DNA from: Rhodospirillales bacterium
GTDB taxonomy: Bacteria; Pseudomonadota; Alphaproteobacteria; Rhodospirillales; Defluviicoccaceae
Reading direction: 5' to 3'
Length of the DNA: 5,871 bases
Assembly: GCA_026125865.1 (NCBI GenBank)
Contig: JAHCKI010000168.1
Coordinates: 1 to 5,871 of the forward strand
Shown one piece after another: positions 1-5,598 of the stretch (positions are counted from its first letter, which is position 1; each line of letters opens with the position of its first letter). The position numbers and the translations under genes are program-made. The notes below the pieces were generated by a model, which had not been told where the DNA came from, searched no databases, and saw only the letters and a list, made by a program, of their open reading frames with translations.

Positions 1-350
1 TGGAGGCGGCGATCGATCGGGAGTTGGATGCCGTTCTGGCGCAGGGTGTTTCCGCCGAAGAGGTGGCATCCGCAATCCGCCGGCTGAAGGCGGATGCTAT
101 CTATGTCCGGGATTCGTTGAGCGCCGGTGCCCGCATTTTGGGGGAGGCGCTGGCCATCGGTTTGACGGTGGAGGACGTGGAAAGCTGGCCCGACCGTATT
201 GCCGAGGTTACGCCGGATCAGGTCCAAGCGGCGGCTCACGCCGTTCTCGATTCCCGTCGGTCGGTGACGGCCCTGTTGCTCACCGAAACAAAGCCGCGGT
301 CCGAAGCGAAGCCGCAGGCCGAAGCGAAGCAGCAGGCCGAAGCAAAATGA
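1..350 (+). CDS. M16 family zinc peptidase, C-terminal fragment (5' end outside window)
   Basis: This is the last part (about 115 codons) of a gene that begins before the window; the frame is open from base 3 to the TGA at 348-350. The visible part resembles the C-terminal domain of M16 (insulinase / PqqL-like) peptidases: helical segments such as VSAEEVASAIRRLKAD, followed by VTPDQVQAAAHAVLD and a final strand SVTALLLTE. The zinc-binding HxxEH site would be in the missing N-terminal half, so its presence cannot be confirmed here. The protein ends in a Lys/Glu/Ala/Gln tail built from three six-residue units (KPRSEA, KPQAEA, KQQAEA), which is not part of the usual fold. The stop codon overlaps the start of the next M16 gene (ATGA), so the two are very likely co-transcribed and translationally coupled. 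In known tandem M16 pairs the upstream member is often the catalytic, zinc-binding subunit; that is inference here. Confidence 0.82.
   Translation, partial: EAAIDRELDAVLAQGVSAEEVASAIRRLKADAIYVRDSLSAGARILGEALAIGLTVEDVESWPDRIAEVTPDQVQAAAHAVLDSRRSVTALLLTETKPRSEAKPQAEAKQQAEAK
291..344 (+). repeat. Three tandem 18-bp units coding the tail of the upstream M16 protein
   Basis: Three consecutive 18-bp units start at 291, 309 and 327. They encode KPRSEA, KPQAEA and KQQAEA, and the gene ends one codon later. The units differ by only a few bases, so the tail probably grew by slippage or unequal exchange. The resulting charged tail is likely flexible. Confidence 0.85.
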
Positions 351-1681
351 CCATGACGAAGCTCGGTCGTATCGCCGGCGCGATGGCGTTGGCGTTCATC
401 CTCACCGTCATCTCACCGTTGGCGCGCGCCGTCGAGGTGCAGCGGGTCACGGCAAACGGAATCGAGGCCTGGCTGGTCGAAGACCATTCGATTCCCGTCA
501 TCAGCGTTCACGTCGCCTTTCGTGGCGGCGCCGTCCTCGATCCGTCGGGCAAGGAAGGGCTGACACGCTTGGCCATGGCCTTGTTGGACGAGGGCGCCGG
601 TGATCTCGACGCATTGTCCTTTCAAAGGCGCCTTGAGGACTTGGCGGTCGAATTGTCGTTTAGCGCCCACAGCGAAACCGTCGGAGCGCGCATGCGCACG
701 CTAAGCGAAAACCGCGACGCCGCTTTCGAGCTGTTGCGGTTGGCCTTGACCGCGCCCCGCTTCGATCCGGAACCCGTGGCACGTGTTCGCGGTCAATTGG
801 AAGCGCGATTGCGTCAAACGATGCAAGATCCCGACGATCTCGCTAGCCGGCGTTTCCTAGCCGAAGCGTTCCCCGGCCATCCGTACGGTCGACCGGTGGA
901 TGGCACCCTGACCAGCATAGCGGCGATTACCACGGACGATTTGCGTGCTTTCGCCGCCGAGCGCTTCGCCAGAGACAATGTGGTGATTGGCGTCGTCGGT
1001 GACCTAACGGCGACGGACTTGCAAGCGCTTCTTTCCGCCACATTCGGGAAACTGCCGGAGCACGCGGTTTTGGCCACCGTGCCGGAGGTATTGCCGGCGG
1101 CGGGCGCCGACGTCGCCGTCATTGATCGACCCGTGCCCCAAAGCGTTCTCAAGTGGGGACAGAAGGGGCTGAAACGAGACGATCCCGATTTCTATGTGGC
1201 GACGGTCCTCAATCATATTCTCGGCGGCGGCAGCTTCACGTCGCGACTGTTCGAGGAAGTCCGCGAGGCCAGGGGCCTGGCGTACTCGGTGTATACGTAT
1301 TTGCATCCGTTCGATCATAGCGCCTTGCTGATGGGGGGAGCGGCCACGGCGAACGAACGGGTCGCTGAAACGATCGACGTGGTTCGCGAGCAGTGGCGGC
1401 GTCTGGCGAAAGACGGTGTAAGCGAGGTCGAACTGGACGACGCCAAGACATACCTGATCGGTTCTTTTCCGCTGCGATTCACCCAGTCCGGGGAAATCGC
1501 CGCCATGCTGGTCGGCATGCAGCTCGACAACCTGGGCATCGACTACCTCGATCGTCGCAACGCCTTGATCGACGCGGTAACGCGCGAAGACGTCGATCGC
1601 CTGGCACGCCGACTGCTCGACGAAAACTCGCTCATTGTCGTCGTAGCCGGCCAGCCCAAGGGTCTGGAAGCGGCTCAATAG
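347..1681 (+). CDS. M16 peptidase-like protein without zinc site (non-catalytic partner subunit), secreted
   Basis: A complete protein of 444 residues, normal for a two-domain M16 subunit. Residues 1-28 form a signal peptide: KLGR, a hydrophobic core, then SPLARA before VEVQRV, so the protein is expected in the periplasm. The N-terminal M16 domain is recognisable (WLVEDHSIPVISVHVAFRGGAVLDP at about 42-66, given here only as a landmark by its first and last residues W42 and P66). The segment that should read GLAHFLEH reads GLTRLAMA (71-78), so the two histidines and the glutamate of HxxEH are replaced by R74, A78 and M77. The C-terminal domain keeps GGGSFTSRLFEEVRE and ARGLAYSVY (293-316), the R/Y-type substrate-binding segment of M16 subunits. 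Heterodimeric M16 proteases in which one subunit carries the zinc and the other the R/Y pair are known, and the ATGA overlap with the upstream M16 gene fits that arrangement. The start at 347 gives MTMTK; the ATG at 353 would remove only two residues. Substrate unknown. Confidence 0.92.
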   Translation: MTMTKLGRIAGAMALAFILTVISPLARAVEVQRVTANGIEAWLVEDHSIPVISVHVAFRGGAVLDPSGKEGLTRLAMALLDEGAGDLDALSFQRRLEDLAVELSFSAHSETVGARMRTLSENRDAAFELLRLALTAPRFDPEPVARVRGQLEARLRQTMQDPDDLASRRFLAEAFPGHPYGRPVDGTLTSIAAITTDDLRAFAAERFARDNVVIGVVGDLTATDLQALLSATFGKLPEHAVLATVPEVLPAAGADVAVIDRPVPQSVLKWGQKGLKRDDPDFYVATVLNHILGGGSFTSRLFEEVREARGLAYSVYTYLHPFDHSALLMGGAATANERVAETIDVVREQWRRLAKDGVSEVELDDAKTYLIGSFPLRFTQSGEIAAMLVGMQLDNLGIDYLDRRNALIDAVTREDVDRLARRLLDENSLIVVVAGQPKGLEAAQ

Positions 1682-1727
1682 CCGGTCAAGCGCTCGGCGT
1701 CGGTGCGTCTCCTGTTGATCCGCCGTC

Positions 1728-2075
1728 TTATTGGATGTCGGGAGCGGCCCTTACGGCGTCAAGGGTGTCGTCCTCGGTTCTGTCGGACTCGTAGCGGACG
1801 GCCTCGCCGAGTTCGTCGAAATGAAAAAGACGAAACGCCCGTTCGCCGTTGTAATCCAGGACCCGCAAGTCGTCGGTCTCATGCAAATCGTTTTGCACGG
1901 CATTGAAATGTTGGCCATAGCGCGTTTTCGCCAGTTCCAGCGGGATCTCATGGGCGACGAACTTTTCGATGCCTTTGATTTCCAGCTTCTTGATGAGACC
2001 TTGCGAGGTGGCTGAGTCGAAGGACGTCAGGATCACCATCGGCCCGCCGCCCGTAAGCAACAGAATGGCTTTCAT
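1728..2075 (-). CDS. Conserved-looking small cytoplasmic protein of unknown function (115 aa)
   Basis: The start was set at 2075 because AAGGAGG (2081-2087 on this strand) lies five bases before that ATG; the open frame reaches back to 2135, but those 20 extra residues precede the ribosome binding site. The protein begins MKAILLLTGGGPMVILTSFD, has no signal peptide or membrane segment, and is rich in charged residues. It has a compact alpha/beta look: a strand-like N-terminus, GLIKKLEIKGIEKFVAHEIP, then LELAKTRYGQHF, a DLHETDDLRVLDYNGERAF segment and an acidic C-terminal part. I recall similar proteins (ILLLTGxGPLVILTSY..., LAKxRYGQHF..., DDLRVLDY) labelled only as hypothetical or cytosolic proteins in alphaproteobacteria; that is memory and was not searched. 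The gene is monocistronic, convergent with the M16 operon (46 bases between stops) and divergent from the chemoreceptor gene. No function is assigned. Confidence 0.8.
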   Translation of the reverse strand: MKAILLLTGGGPMVILTSFDSATSQGLIKKLEIKGIEKFVAHEIPLELAKTRYGQHFNAVQNDLHETDDLRVLDYNGERAFRLFHFDELGEAVRYESDRTEDDTLDAVRAAPDIQ

Positions 2076-2080
2076 TTTTC

Positions 2081-2087
2081 CCTCCTT
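2081..2087 (-). promoter_or_regulatory. Strong ribosome binding site (AAGGAGG) fixing the start of the small unknown protein
   Basis: On the minus strand the sequence reads AAGGAGG, five bases, then ATG. This near-perfect anti-SD match decides the start at 2075 over the longer open frame and suggests efficient translation. Confidence 0.8.
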
Positions 2088-2184
2088 GGGGTTGTTTTGT
2101 TGTCTCGCATTTGCGCGCACCAATACGACTATCACAGTCTCCGGGCTGGGGCTACCCCGGCGTCATTTACTGAAACGACTGCTA

Positions 2185-2200
2185 GTTAAAGTAGATTAAA
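2185..2200 (-). promoter_or_regulatory. Possible CtrA-type box (one mismatch) between divergent genes
   Basis: Read on the minus strand, this is TTTA-ATCTACT-TTAAC, which matches the alphaproteobacterial CtrA consensus TTAA-N7-TTAAC at eight of nine fixed positions. It lies in an AT-rich island about 115 bases before the chemoreceptor start and 110 before the small unknown gene, so it could act on either. A match of this quality in AT-rich DNA may be chance. Confidence 0.35.
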
Positions 2201-2211
2201 CAACTGTTGTT
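2199..2211. repeat. Perfect 6+1+6 palindrome AACAAC-T-GTTGTT
   Basis: AACAAC (2199-2204) and GTTGTT (2206-2211) are exact inverted copies around a central T, just beside the CtrA-like motif and about 105 bases before the chemoreceptor start. It could be an operator; no regulator can be named. Confidence 0.4.
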
Positions 2212-2314
2212 GCATTTTAAAGTTGTGCGCTGTATGGTTGCTGAATTTTCATTTTTCAGTTCTATTCGACGTTGCCGAATAGGTGCTGTCGCGTGTCAGA
2301 GGCGAGAAAGCAGA

Positions 2315-3508
2315 ATGCGCATTGCCAACATGAAACTGTCAGTCAAGTTGCCGATCCTGGTCGTGGGGCTGGCTGTCGCAGCGGCGTCCATAGCCGCATA
2401 CGTTGCGGAAAACCGTGCCGAAACCGCATTGGAGGAGGCAGCGTTCGAAAAGCTGGTGGCCATGCGCGAGGAACGAGCGTCGCGGCTGGAAGGGTACCTT
2501 ACTTCTATTTCCGAAGATTTGACGATTCTCGTCAAGAGCGACGAAGTGCTTGATGCGCTTACTGCGTTCCAAACCGGCTGGAACCAGGTCGCTGATCCGC
2601 AGTCCACTTTTCAGAAGCTCTACATTAAAGACAACCCTTACCCGACCGGTGAAAAGGAAAAGCTGGACGCGGCACGGGATGGATCGAGCTACAGCGAAGC
2701 GCATGCCCACTATCATCCTTGGTTCCGTGAGGTTCTAGAGGATCGCGGCTACTACGACATATTTCTGTTCGACCCCGACGGGAACCTTGTTTATACGGTC
2801 TTTAAGGAATTGGACTATGCGACAAACCTGGTAAATGGGGAATGGGCGTCCACAGATCTTGGCAAAGCCTTTCGGGCGGCTCGCAACAATTCCAAGGCTG
2901 ATTTCCAAGCGTTTCTTGATTTCCAACCATACGCTCCCAGCCTTGGTGCACCGGCGAGCTTCATTTCTACGCCAGTTCTCGATAGAGACGGCAAACTTGC
3001 CGGCGTTCTCGCCTTCCAGATGCCGATCGGCCGCATCAACGCCATCATGCAGGGCCACGCCGGGATGGGCGAAACGGGAGAGACGTATGTTATGGGGGCC
3101 GACGGCCTGATGCGCAGCGACTCTCGCTTCGGCACCGAATCGACCATTTTGAAGCGACGGATCGACACCGAGCCGGCACGACGGGCTCTCAAGGGTGAAA
3201 GCGGTTTCGTCGTTGCCGACGACTATCGAGGCGTCAAGGTGTTGTCGGCATTTCAGCCGATGGAGTTCATGGGAACCCGTTGGGCTCTGTTGTCCGAGAT
3301 CGATATGGCCGAGGTGGAACAACCCGTGTTTGCACTTCGCAATACGATCATGGTGACTGTAGGCGGTATTGCGGTTGTGATTGCCGGGTGTGGTTTCTGG
3401 TTTGCTCGAACCGTTTCAGTCCCAATCGGGCGTATGACCCATGTGATGGGCCGCTTGGCGAAGGACGATCTCTCCGTCGAAGTTCCGGGTGCCGATCGCA
3501 AGGACTAA
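2315..3508 (+). CDS. Chemoreceptor N-terminal half: Cache sensor with two TM segments and truncated HAMP
   Basis: A 397-residue product if translation stops at the TAA at 3506-3508. TM1 covers about residues 12-30. The periplasmic part (about 35-338) looks like a double Cache (dCache_1) ligand-binding domain: YYDIFLFDPDGNLVYT at 146-161, a conserved PYAPSLGAPASFIST then PVLDRDGKLAGVLAFQMP block at 205-237, and GMGETGETYVMGADG at 250-264. The Cache fold binds small molecules such as amino acids or organic acids in many receptors; the ligand here cannot be read from sequence. TM2 lies at about 343-363 and is followed by the first helix of HAMP (VPIGRMTHVMGRLAKDD). The protein ends before the second HAMP helix, so alone it could sense but not signal to CheA. 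The ribosome binding site is weak (GAG about eight bases before ATG 2315). Confidence 0.6.
   Translation: MRIANMKLSVKLPILVVGLAVAAASIAAYVAENRAETALEEAAFEKLVAMREERASRLEGYLTSISEDLTILVKSDEVLDALTAFQTGWNQVADPQSTFQKLYIKDNPYPTGEKEKLDAARDGSSYSEAHAHYHPWFREVLEDRGYYDIFLFDPDGNLVYTVFKELDYATNLVNGEWASTDLGKAFRAARNNSKADFQAFLDFQPYAPSLGAPASFISTPVLDRDGKLAGVLAFQMPIGRINAIMQGHAGMGETGETYVMGADGLMRSDSRFGTESTILKRRIDTEPARRALKGESGFVVADDYRGVKVLSAFQPMEFMGTRWALLSEIDMAEVEQPVFALRNTIMVTVGGIAVVIAGCGFWFARTVSVPIGRMTHVMGRLAKDDLSVEVPGADRKD
3506..3508 (+). other. In-frame TAA inside the HAMP domain
   Basis: The TAA falls between GAC (Asp) and ATC (Ile) in RKD-stop-IGDM. Conserved HAMP DExG spacing predicts Glu at this codon, which is one base from TAA (GAA). 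The next base is A, and no known readthrough motif is visible. Confidence 0.85.
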
Positions 3509-3517
3509 ATCGGTGAT

Positions 3518-4462
3518 ATGGCATCGGCGGTTCAGATCTTCAAAGACAACGCGGAGAAGGTCAAACGACTGCAGGCCGAGCAGGAAGAAAGGGAAAAACG
3601 GGCCGAGCAGGAAAAACGGGAGGCCATGCATAAGATGGCAGATGCTTTCGAATCCAGCGTGGGACACATCGTTGACGGCGTGTCTTCGGCGGTGGCCGAA
3701 ATGCAGACAGTCGCCCAAGCCATGTCGTCCGTTTCCGAGGAAACATCGGCGCAGGCCGGCACGGTTGCCGCCGCAGCCGAACAAGCATCGGCCAATGTGC
3801 AGGCCGTTGCCTCGGCAGCCGAGGAAATGACGGCTTCAATCGCTGAGATCTCTCGTCAGGTGCAAAGTCAAACGGCGGTGGCAAACGAAGCCCTGCAAGC
3901 TGTCGGGAGCAGCGACGCGGAGGTGAAGAGCTTGGCGGAACACGCCAAGAGTATCAGTGACGTCATCGAACTGATAACAACGATCGCTGAGCAGACAAAC
4001 CTGCTTGCGCTCAATGCGACCATCGAGGCGGCGCGCGCCGGAGATGCCGGCAAGGGCTTCGCTGTTGTTGCCAGCGAGGTCAAGAATTTGGCCAATCAGA
4101 CGGCTAAGGCCACGGAGAAGATCGCTACACGGATCGGTTCGGTCCAGAGCGGGACAACCTCCGCAGTCAATGCCATTACTCGGATCACCGAAAAGATCGA
4201 AGCCATGACCGAGATGTCGACCACAGTCGCTTCCGCCGTGGAGGAACAGAATGCGGCGACGCAGGAAATTGGGCGCAGCGTTCAGGAGGTGGCGTCCGGC
4301 ACGCAACAGGTATCGCGCGCCATTGCCGGGGTAGACCAGGCTTCGCAAGAAGCCGGCGGCAGCGCCAGCAAGGTGTTGACGGCGGCAGGCGAACTGTCGA
4401 CGCAGGCAGCCGCACTTTCGTCCCAGGTGAAGCGATTCATCGGCGATATTCGGGCGGCGTAA
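3518..4462 (+). CDS. Chemoreceptor C-terminal half: cytoplasmic methyl-accepting signalling domain
   Basis: A 314-residue frame starting at ATG 3518, nine bases after the internal stop and in the same frame. Residues 14-45 are a Glu/Lys-rich amphipathic helix that continues from HAMP; its coding DNA repeats a 13-bp unit at 3574-3586 and 3601-3613. The body is a long Ala/Ser/Glu-rich coiled coil containing EQTNLLALNATIEAARAG (158-175), the nearly invariant hairpin tip that contacts CheA and CheW, followed by GKGFAVVASEVKNLA. The C-terminus FIGDIRAA lacks an NWETF-type CheR/CheB tether. The domain itself looks intact, so if translated it would be a soluble receptor-like signalling protein. Possible initiation signals are AAGGA at 3500-3504 (13 bases before the ATG, rather far) and termination-reinitiation from the TAA nearby. 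Confidence 0.65.
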   Translation: MASAVQIFKDNAEKVKRLQAEQEEREKRAEQEKREAMHKMADAFESSVGHIVDGVSSAVAEMQTVAQAMSSVSEETSAQAGTVAAAAEQASANVQAVASAAEEMTASIAEISRQVQSQTAVANEALQAVGSSDAEVKSLAEHAKSISDVIELITTIAEQTNLLALNATIEAARAGDAGKGFAVVASEVKNLANQTAKATEKIATRIGSVQSGTTSAVNAITRITEKIEAMTEMSTTVASAVEEQNAATQEIGRSVQEVASGTQQVSRAIAGVDQASQEAGGSASKVLTAAGELSTQAAALSSQVKRFIGDIRAA

Positions 4463-4542
4463 AGAAAGCTGTTCGAGCGCGAATAGGGAGTGCCGGAACG
4501 GCTTGACCGGAACCCTTGTTGACGGTTTGTTCACCCTGATTG

Positions 4543-4558
4543 TTAACCACTTGTTAAC
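4543..4558 (+). promoter_or_regulatory. Perfect CtrA-type box TTAA-N7-TTAAC
   Basis: TTAA (4543-4546), seven bases, then TTAAC (4554-4558) equals the CtrA consensus TTAA-N7-TTAAC. It sits inside two copies of GTTAACCA whose starts (4542 and 4553) are eleven bases apart, one helical turn. It lies between the convergent 3' ends of the chemoreceptor and rlmB, so no obvious target gene starts next to it. Confidence 0.5.
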
Positions 4559-4584
4559 CATATCGCCGCCAATGGGAACAAATC

Positions 4585-4592
4585 GTTAACCA
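4585..4592. repeat. Third GTTAACCA copy, overlapping the rlmB stop codon
   Basis: An exact third copy of the octamer at 4542-4549 and 4553-4560. It begins 32 bases after the second copy (about three helical turns) and contains the rlmB stop codon on the minus strand. Confidence 0.6.
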
Positions 4593-5434
4593 TGTTTGAT
4601 TGTGGCGCCTTGGTCAGCACGGGCAAGCTCATAGAGCGCAATGGCGGTCGCCGTGGCCACGTTGAGGCTTTCGACCTGGGCTGAGATCGGTATCCGCGCC
4701 AGCTGGTCGCAGGTCTCGCGGACCAGTCGGCGCAAACCGGCGCCCTCGGCCCCGACCACAAGGGCGATTCGCTCCGTTGTGCCGATACCGGCGATCGCTG
4801 TTTCCGCTTCCGGATCGAGGCCGATGCACCATAGGCCGGCCTCCTGCATGGTTGCGAGCGCCCGCGCCAAGTTGACTACGCGCACCATGGGCACCTGCTC
4901 GATGGCGCCGGACGCCGCCTTGGCCAGCGCGCCGGAGACTTCCGGCGCGTGGCGATCCTGAACGACGACGGCGTCGGCGCCGAAGGCCGCCGCCGAACGC
5001 AGGATCGCGCCGACATTGCGGGGATCGGTGACCTGGTCGAGAACGATGAGGCGGATCGCTCGACCGTCATCGAAACGCTCCAGTAGCGCCGGCAGCGTCA
5101 CGTCCGGGAGAGGCTCGGCGAGAACGGCAACGCCCTGGTGAACCGCCTGATCGGGGAGCAGAGCCTCCAGATCGAACCGCTCCAGGGTTTCGACGGCCGG
5201 CCGTTGGACACCGGAGGCCGCCGATGCCGCCTTGAGACGGTCGACCGTTGCCTGTGTGGCGACCAATCGTTGACAACGACGAAGGGGATTGGTCGTGGCG
5301 GCCAGGGCCGTGTGCAGTCCGTACAGCCATTCAAGGTTCTTGCCGCCGCGGGCCGCGGCATGGCTCGCATCCGTTCCTGATGGACCGGTTTTTCTTGTTG
5401 AGCCGACTGTGCGGCGGGGCTTGCGCTTGATCAT
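4586..5434 (-). CDS. rlmB: 23S rRNA (guanosine-2'-O-)-methyltransferase, SPOUT (TrmH/RlmB) family
   Basis: A 282-residue protein if started at ATG 5434 (MIKRKPRR...). Family members such as E. coli RlmB use S-adenosylmethionine to methylate the 2'-O of G2251 in the peptidyl-transferase P loop of 23S rRNA. After a basic, probably disordered N-terminus (1-30), WLYGLHTALAA (36-46) begins the L30e-like RNA-binding domain (to about 107). The SPOUT knot follows with all three motifs: motif 1 DQVTDPRNVGAILRSA (133-148, with N140 and R146), motif 2 LVVGAEGAGLR (225-235), and motif 3 ESLNVATATAIALYE (255-269). Motif 3 reads NVATATA where NVSxAxA is more usual. The frame is open up to 5479 and no start has a good ribosome binding site; ATGs at 5449 and 5461 and a GTG at 5479 are alternatives. 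It is transcribed divergently from the tRNA genes and convergently with the chemoreceptor. A paralogous TrmH-family target cannot be excluded. Confidence 0.93.
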   Translation of the reverse strand: MIKRKPRRTVGSTRKTGPSGTDASHAAARGGKNLEWLYGLHTALAATTNPLRRCQRLVATQATVDRLKAASAASGVQRPAVETLERFDLEALLPDQAVHQGVAVLAEPLPDVTLPALLERFDDGRAIRLIVLDQVTDPRNVGAILRSAAAFGADAVVVQDRHAPEVSGALAKAASGAIEQVPMVRVVNLARALATMQEAGLWCIGLDPEAETAIAGIGTTERIALVVGAEGAGLRRLVRETCDQLARIPISAQVESLNVATATAIALYELARADQGATIKHG

Positions 5435-5504
5435 GGAGACAACTACCATTGGTATTGGCATGTCGACAAGCTGTTCCACCGAGATGACGGTGATCGGCGG
5501 GGGT

Positions 5505-5537
5505 GGTTGTCGGTTGTCTTTCTAACGTTGACAACCG
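5505..5537. repeat. Heptamer GGTTGTC twice in tandem plus one inverted copy at the tRNA promoter
   Basis: GGTTGTC occurs at 5505-5511 and 5512-5518 back to back, and its complement GACAACC at 5530-5536. The second copy and the inverted copy extend to a perfect 8-bp inverted repeat, CGGTTGTC (5511-5518) and GACAACCG (5530-5537), with 11 bases between. The right arm overlaps the -35 hexamer of the proposed tRNA promoter, so it is placed like an operator, although a transcript hairpin is also possible. Confidence 0.55.
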
Positions 5538-5555
5538 TCGGCAAAAAACCATATT
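5528..5555 (+). promoter_or_regulatory. Probable housekeeping sigma promoter for the tRNA-Tyr/tRNA-Gly unit
   Basis: A perfect -35 TTGACA (5528-5533) is followed after 16 bases by CATATT (5550-5555), four of six matches to TATAAT. The sequence that follows up to the tRNA is GC-rich, as in many stable-RNA promoters under stringent control. The first tRNA begins 44 bases after the -10, leaving a short 5' leader for RNase P to remove. Confidence 0.5.
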
Positions 5556-5598
5556 GGCAAGCTTCGTTACGCCGGTTCGACGACGGGTGCGGCGTGTC

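Larger units (their letters stand above)
2315..4462 (+). pseudogene. Methyl-accepting chemotaxis protein gene interrupted by one in-frame TAA
   Basis: Ignoring one codon, this is a single 715-codon reading frame with the full layout of a transmembrane chemoreceptor: TM1, periplasmic Cache domain, TM2, HAMP, and a methyl-accepting signalling domain. Codon 398 (3506-3508) is TAA. Both sides are in the same frame and read RKD-stop-IGDMASAVQIFKDNA, whereas HAMP domains of this class normally read DEIGDMA there, so the stop stands exactly where the conserved Glu is expected. A single GAA to TAA change explains it. No other stop or frameshift was seen, so the change is either recent, a sequencing error, or tolerated because the two halves are made separately. 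The start at 2315 was chosen because it places a short basic leader (MRIANMKLSVK) before TM1; ATG 2330 is the alternative, and the upstream TTG at 2207 would add an implausible extension. Confidence 0.65.

Noticed and set aside
1004..1678. A 224-codon minus-strand open frame antisense to the second M16 gene
   Set aside because: The sense strand has a full-length M16 protein with recognisable motifs; the antisense frame lacks a start signal and any recognisable family feature.
2145..2161. Hairpin GCTGGGG-CTA-CCCCGGC between the divergent genes
   Set aside because: A seven-base stem with one wobble and no T-run on either strand; it sits upstream of both genes, so a terminator role is not supported.
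2274..2281. GCCGAATA resembling a flagellar sigma-28 -10 element (GCCGATAA) before the chemoreceptor
   Set aside because: No TAAA-type -35 lies 15 bases upstream (the bases there are TTCA), and the -10 match itself needs an insertion.
2207..2314. An N-terminal extension of the chemoreceptor from TTG at 2207
   Set aside because: The added residues are Cys/Arg-rich, lie before a normal basic leader plus TM1, and the TTG sits inside the AACAAC-T-GTTGTT palindrome without a ribosome binding site.
2735..3322. A 195-codon minus-strand open frame antisense to the Cache domain
   Set aside because: The sense strand encodes a conserved sensor domain; the antisense sequence is of low protein quality.
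3506..3508. Recoding of the receptor stop as a non-standard amino acid
   Set aside because: The codon is TAA, which is not used for selenocysteine (TGA) or pyrrolysine (TAG), and no recoding element is visible after it.
4491..4503. Small GCCG-GAA-CGGC hairpin as a chemoreceptor terminator
   Set aside because: The stem is only four pairs and no T-run follows.
3836..4561. A 241-codon minus-strand open frame antisense to the chemoreceptor signalling domain
   Set aside because: It is a shadow of GC-rich codon use. The sense strand encodes the unmistakable MCP hairpin motif, and the antisense product has no domain-like pattern.
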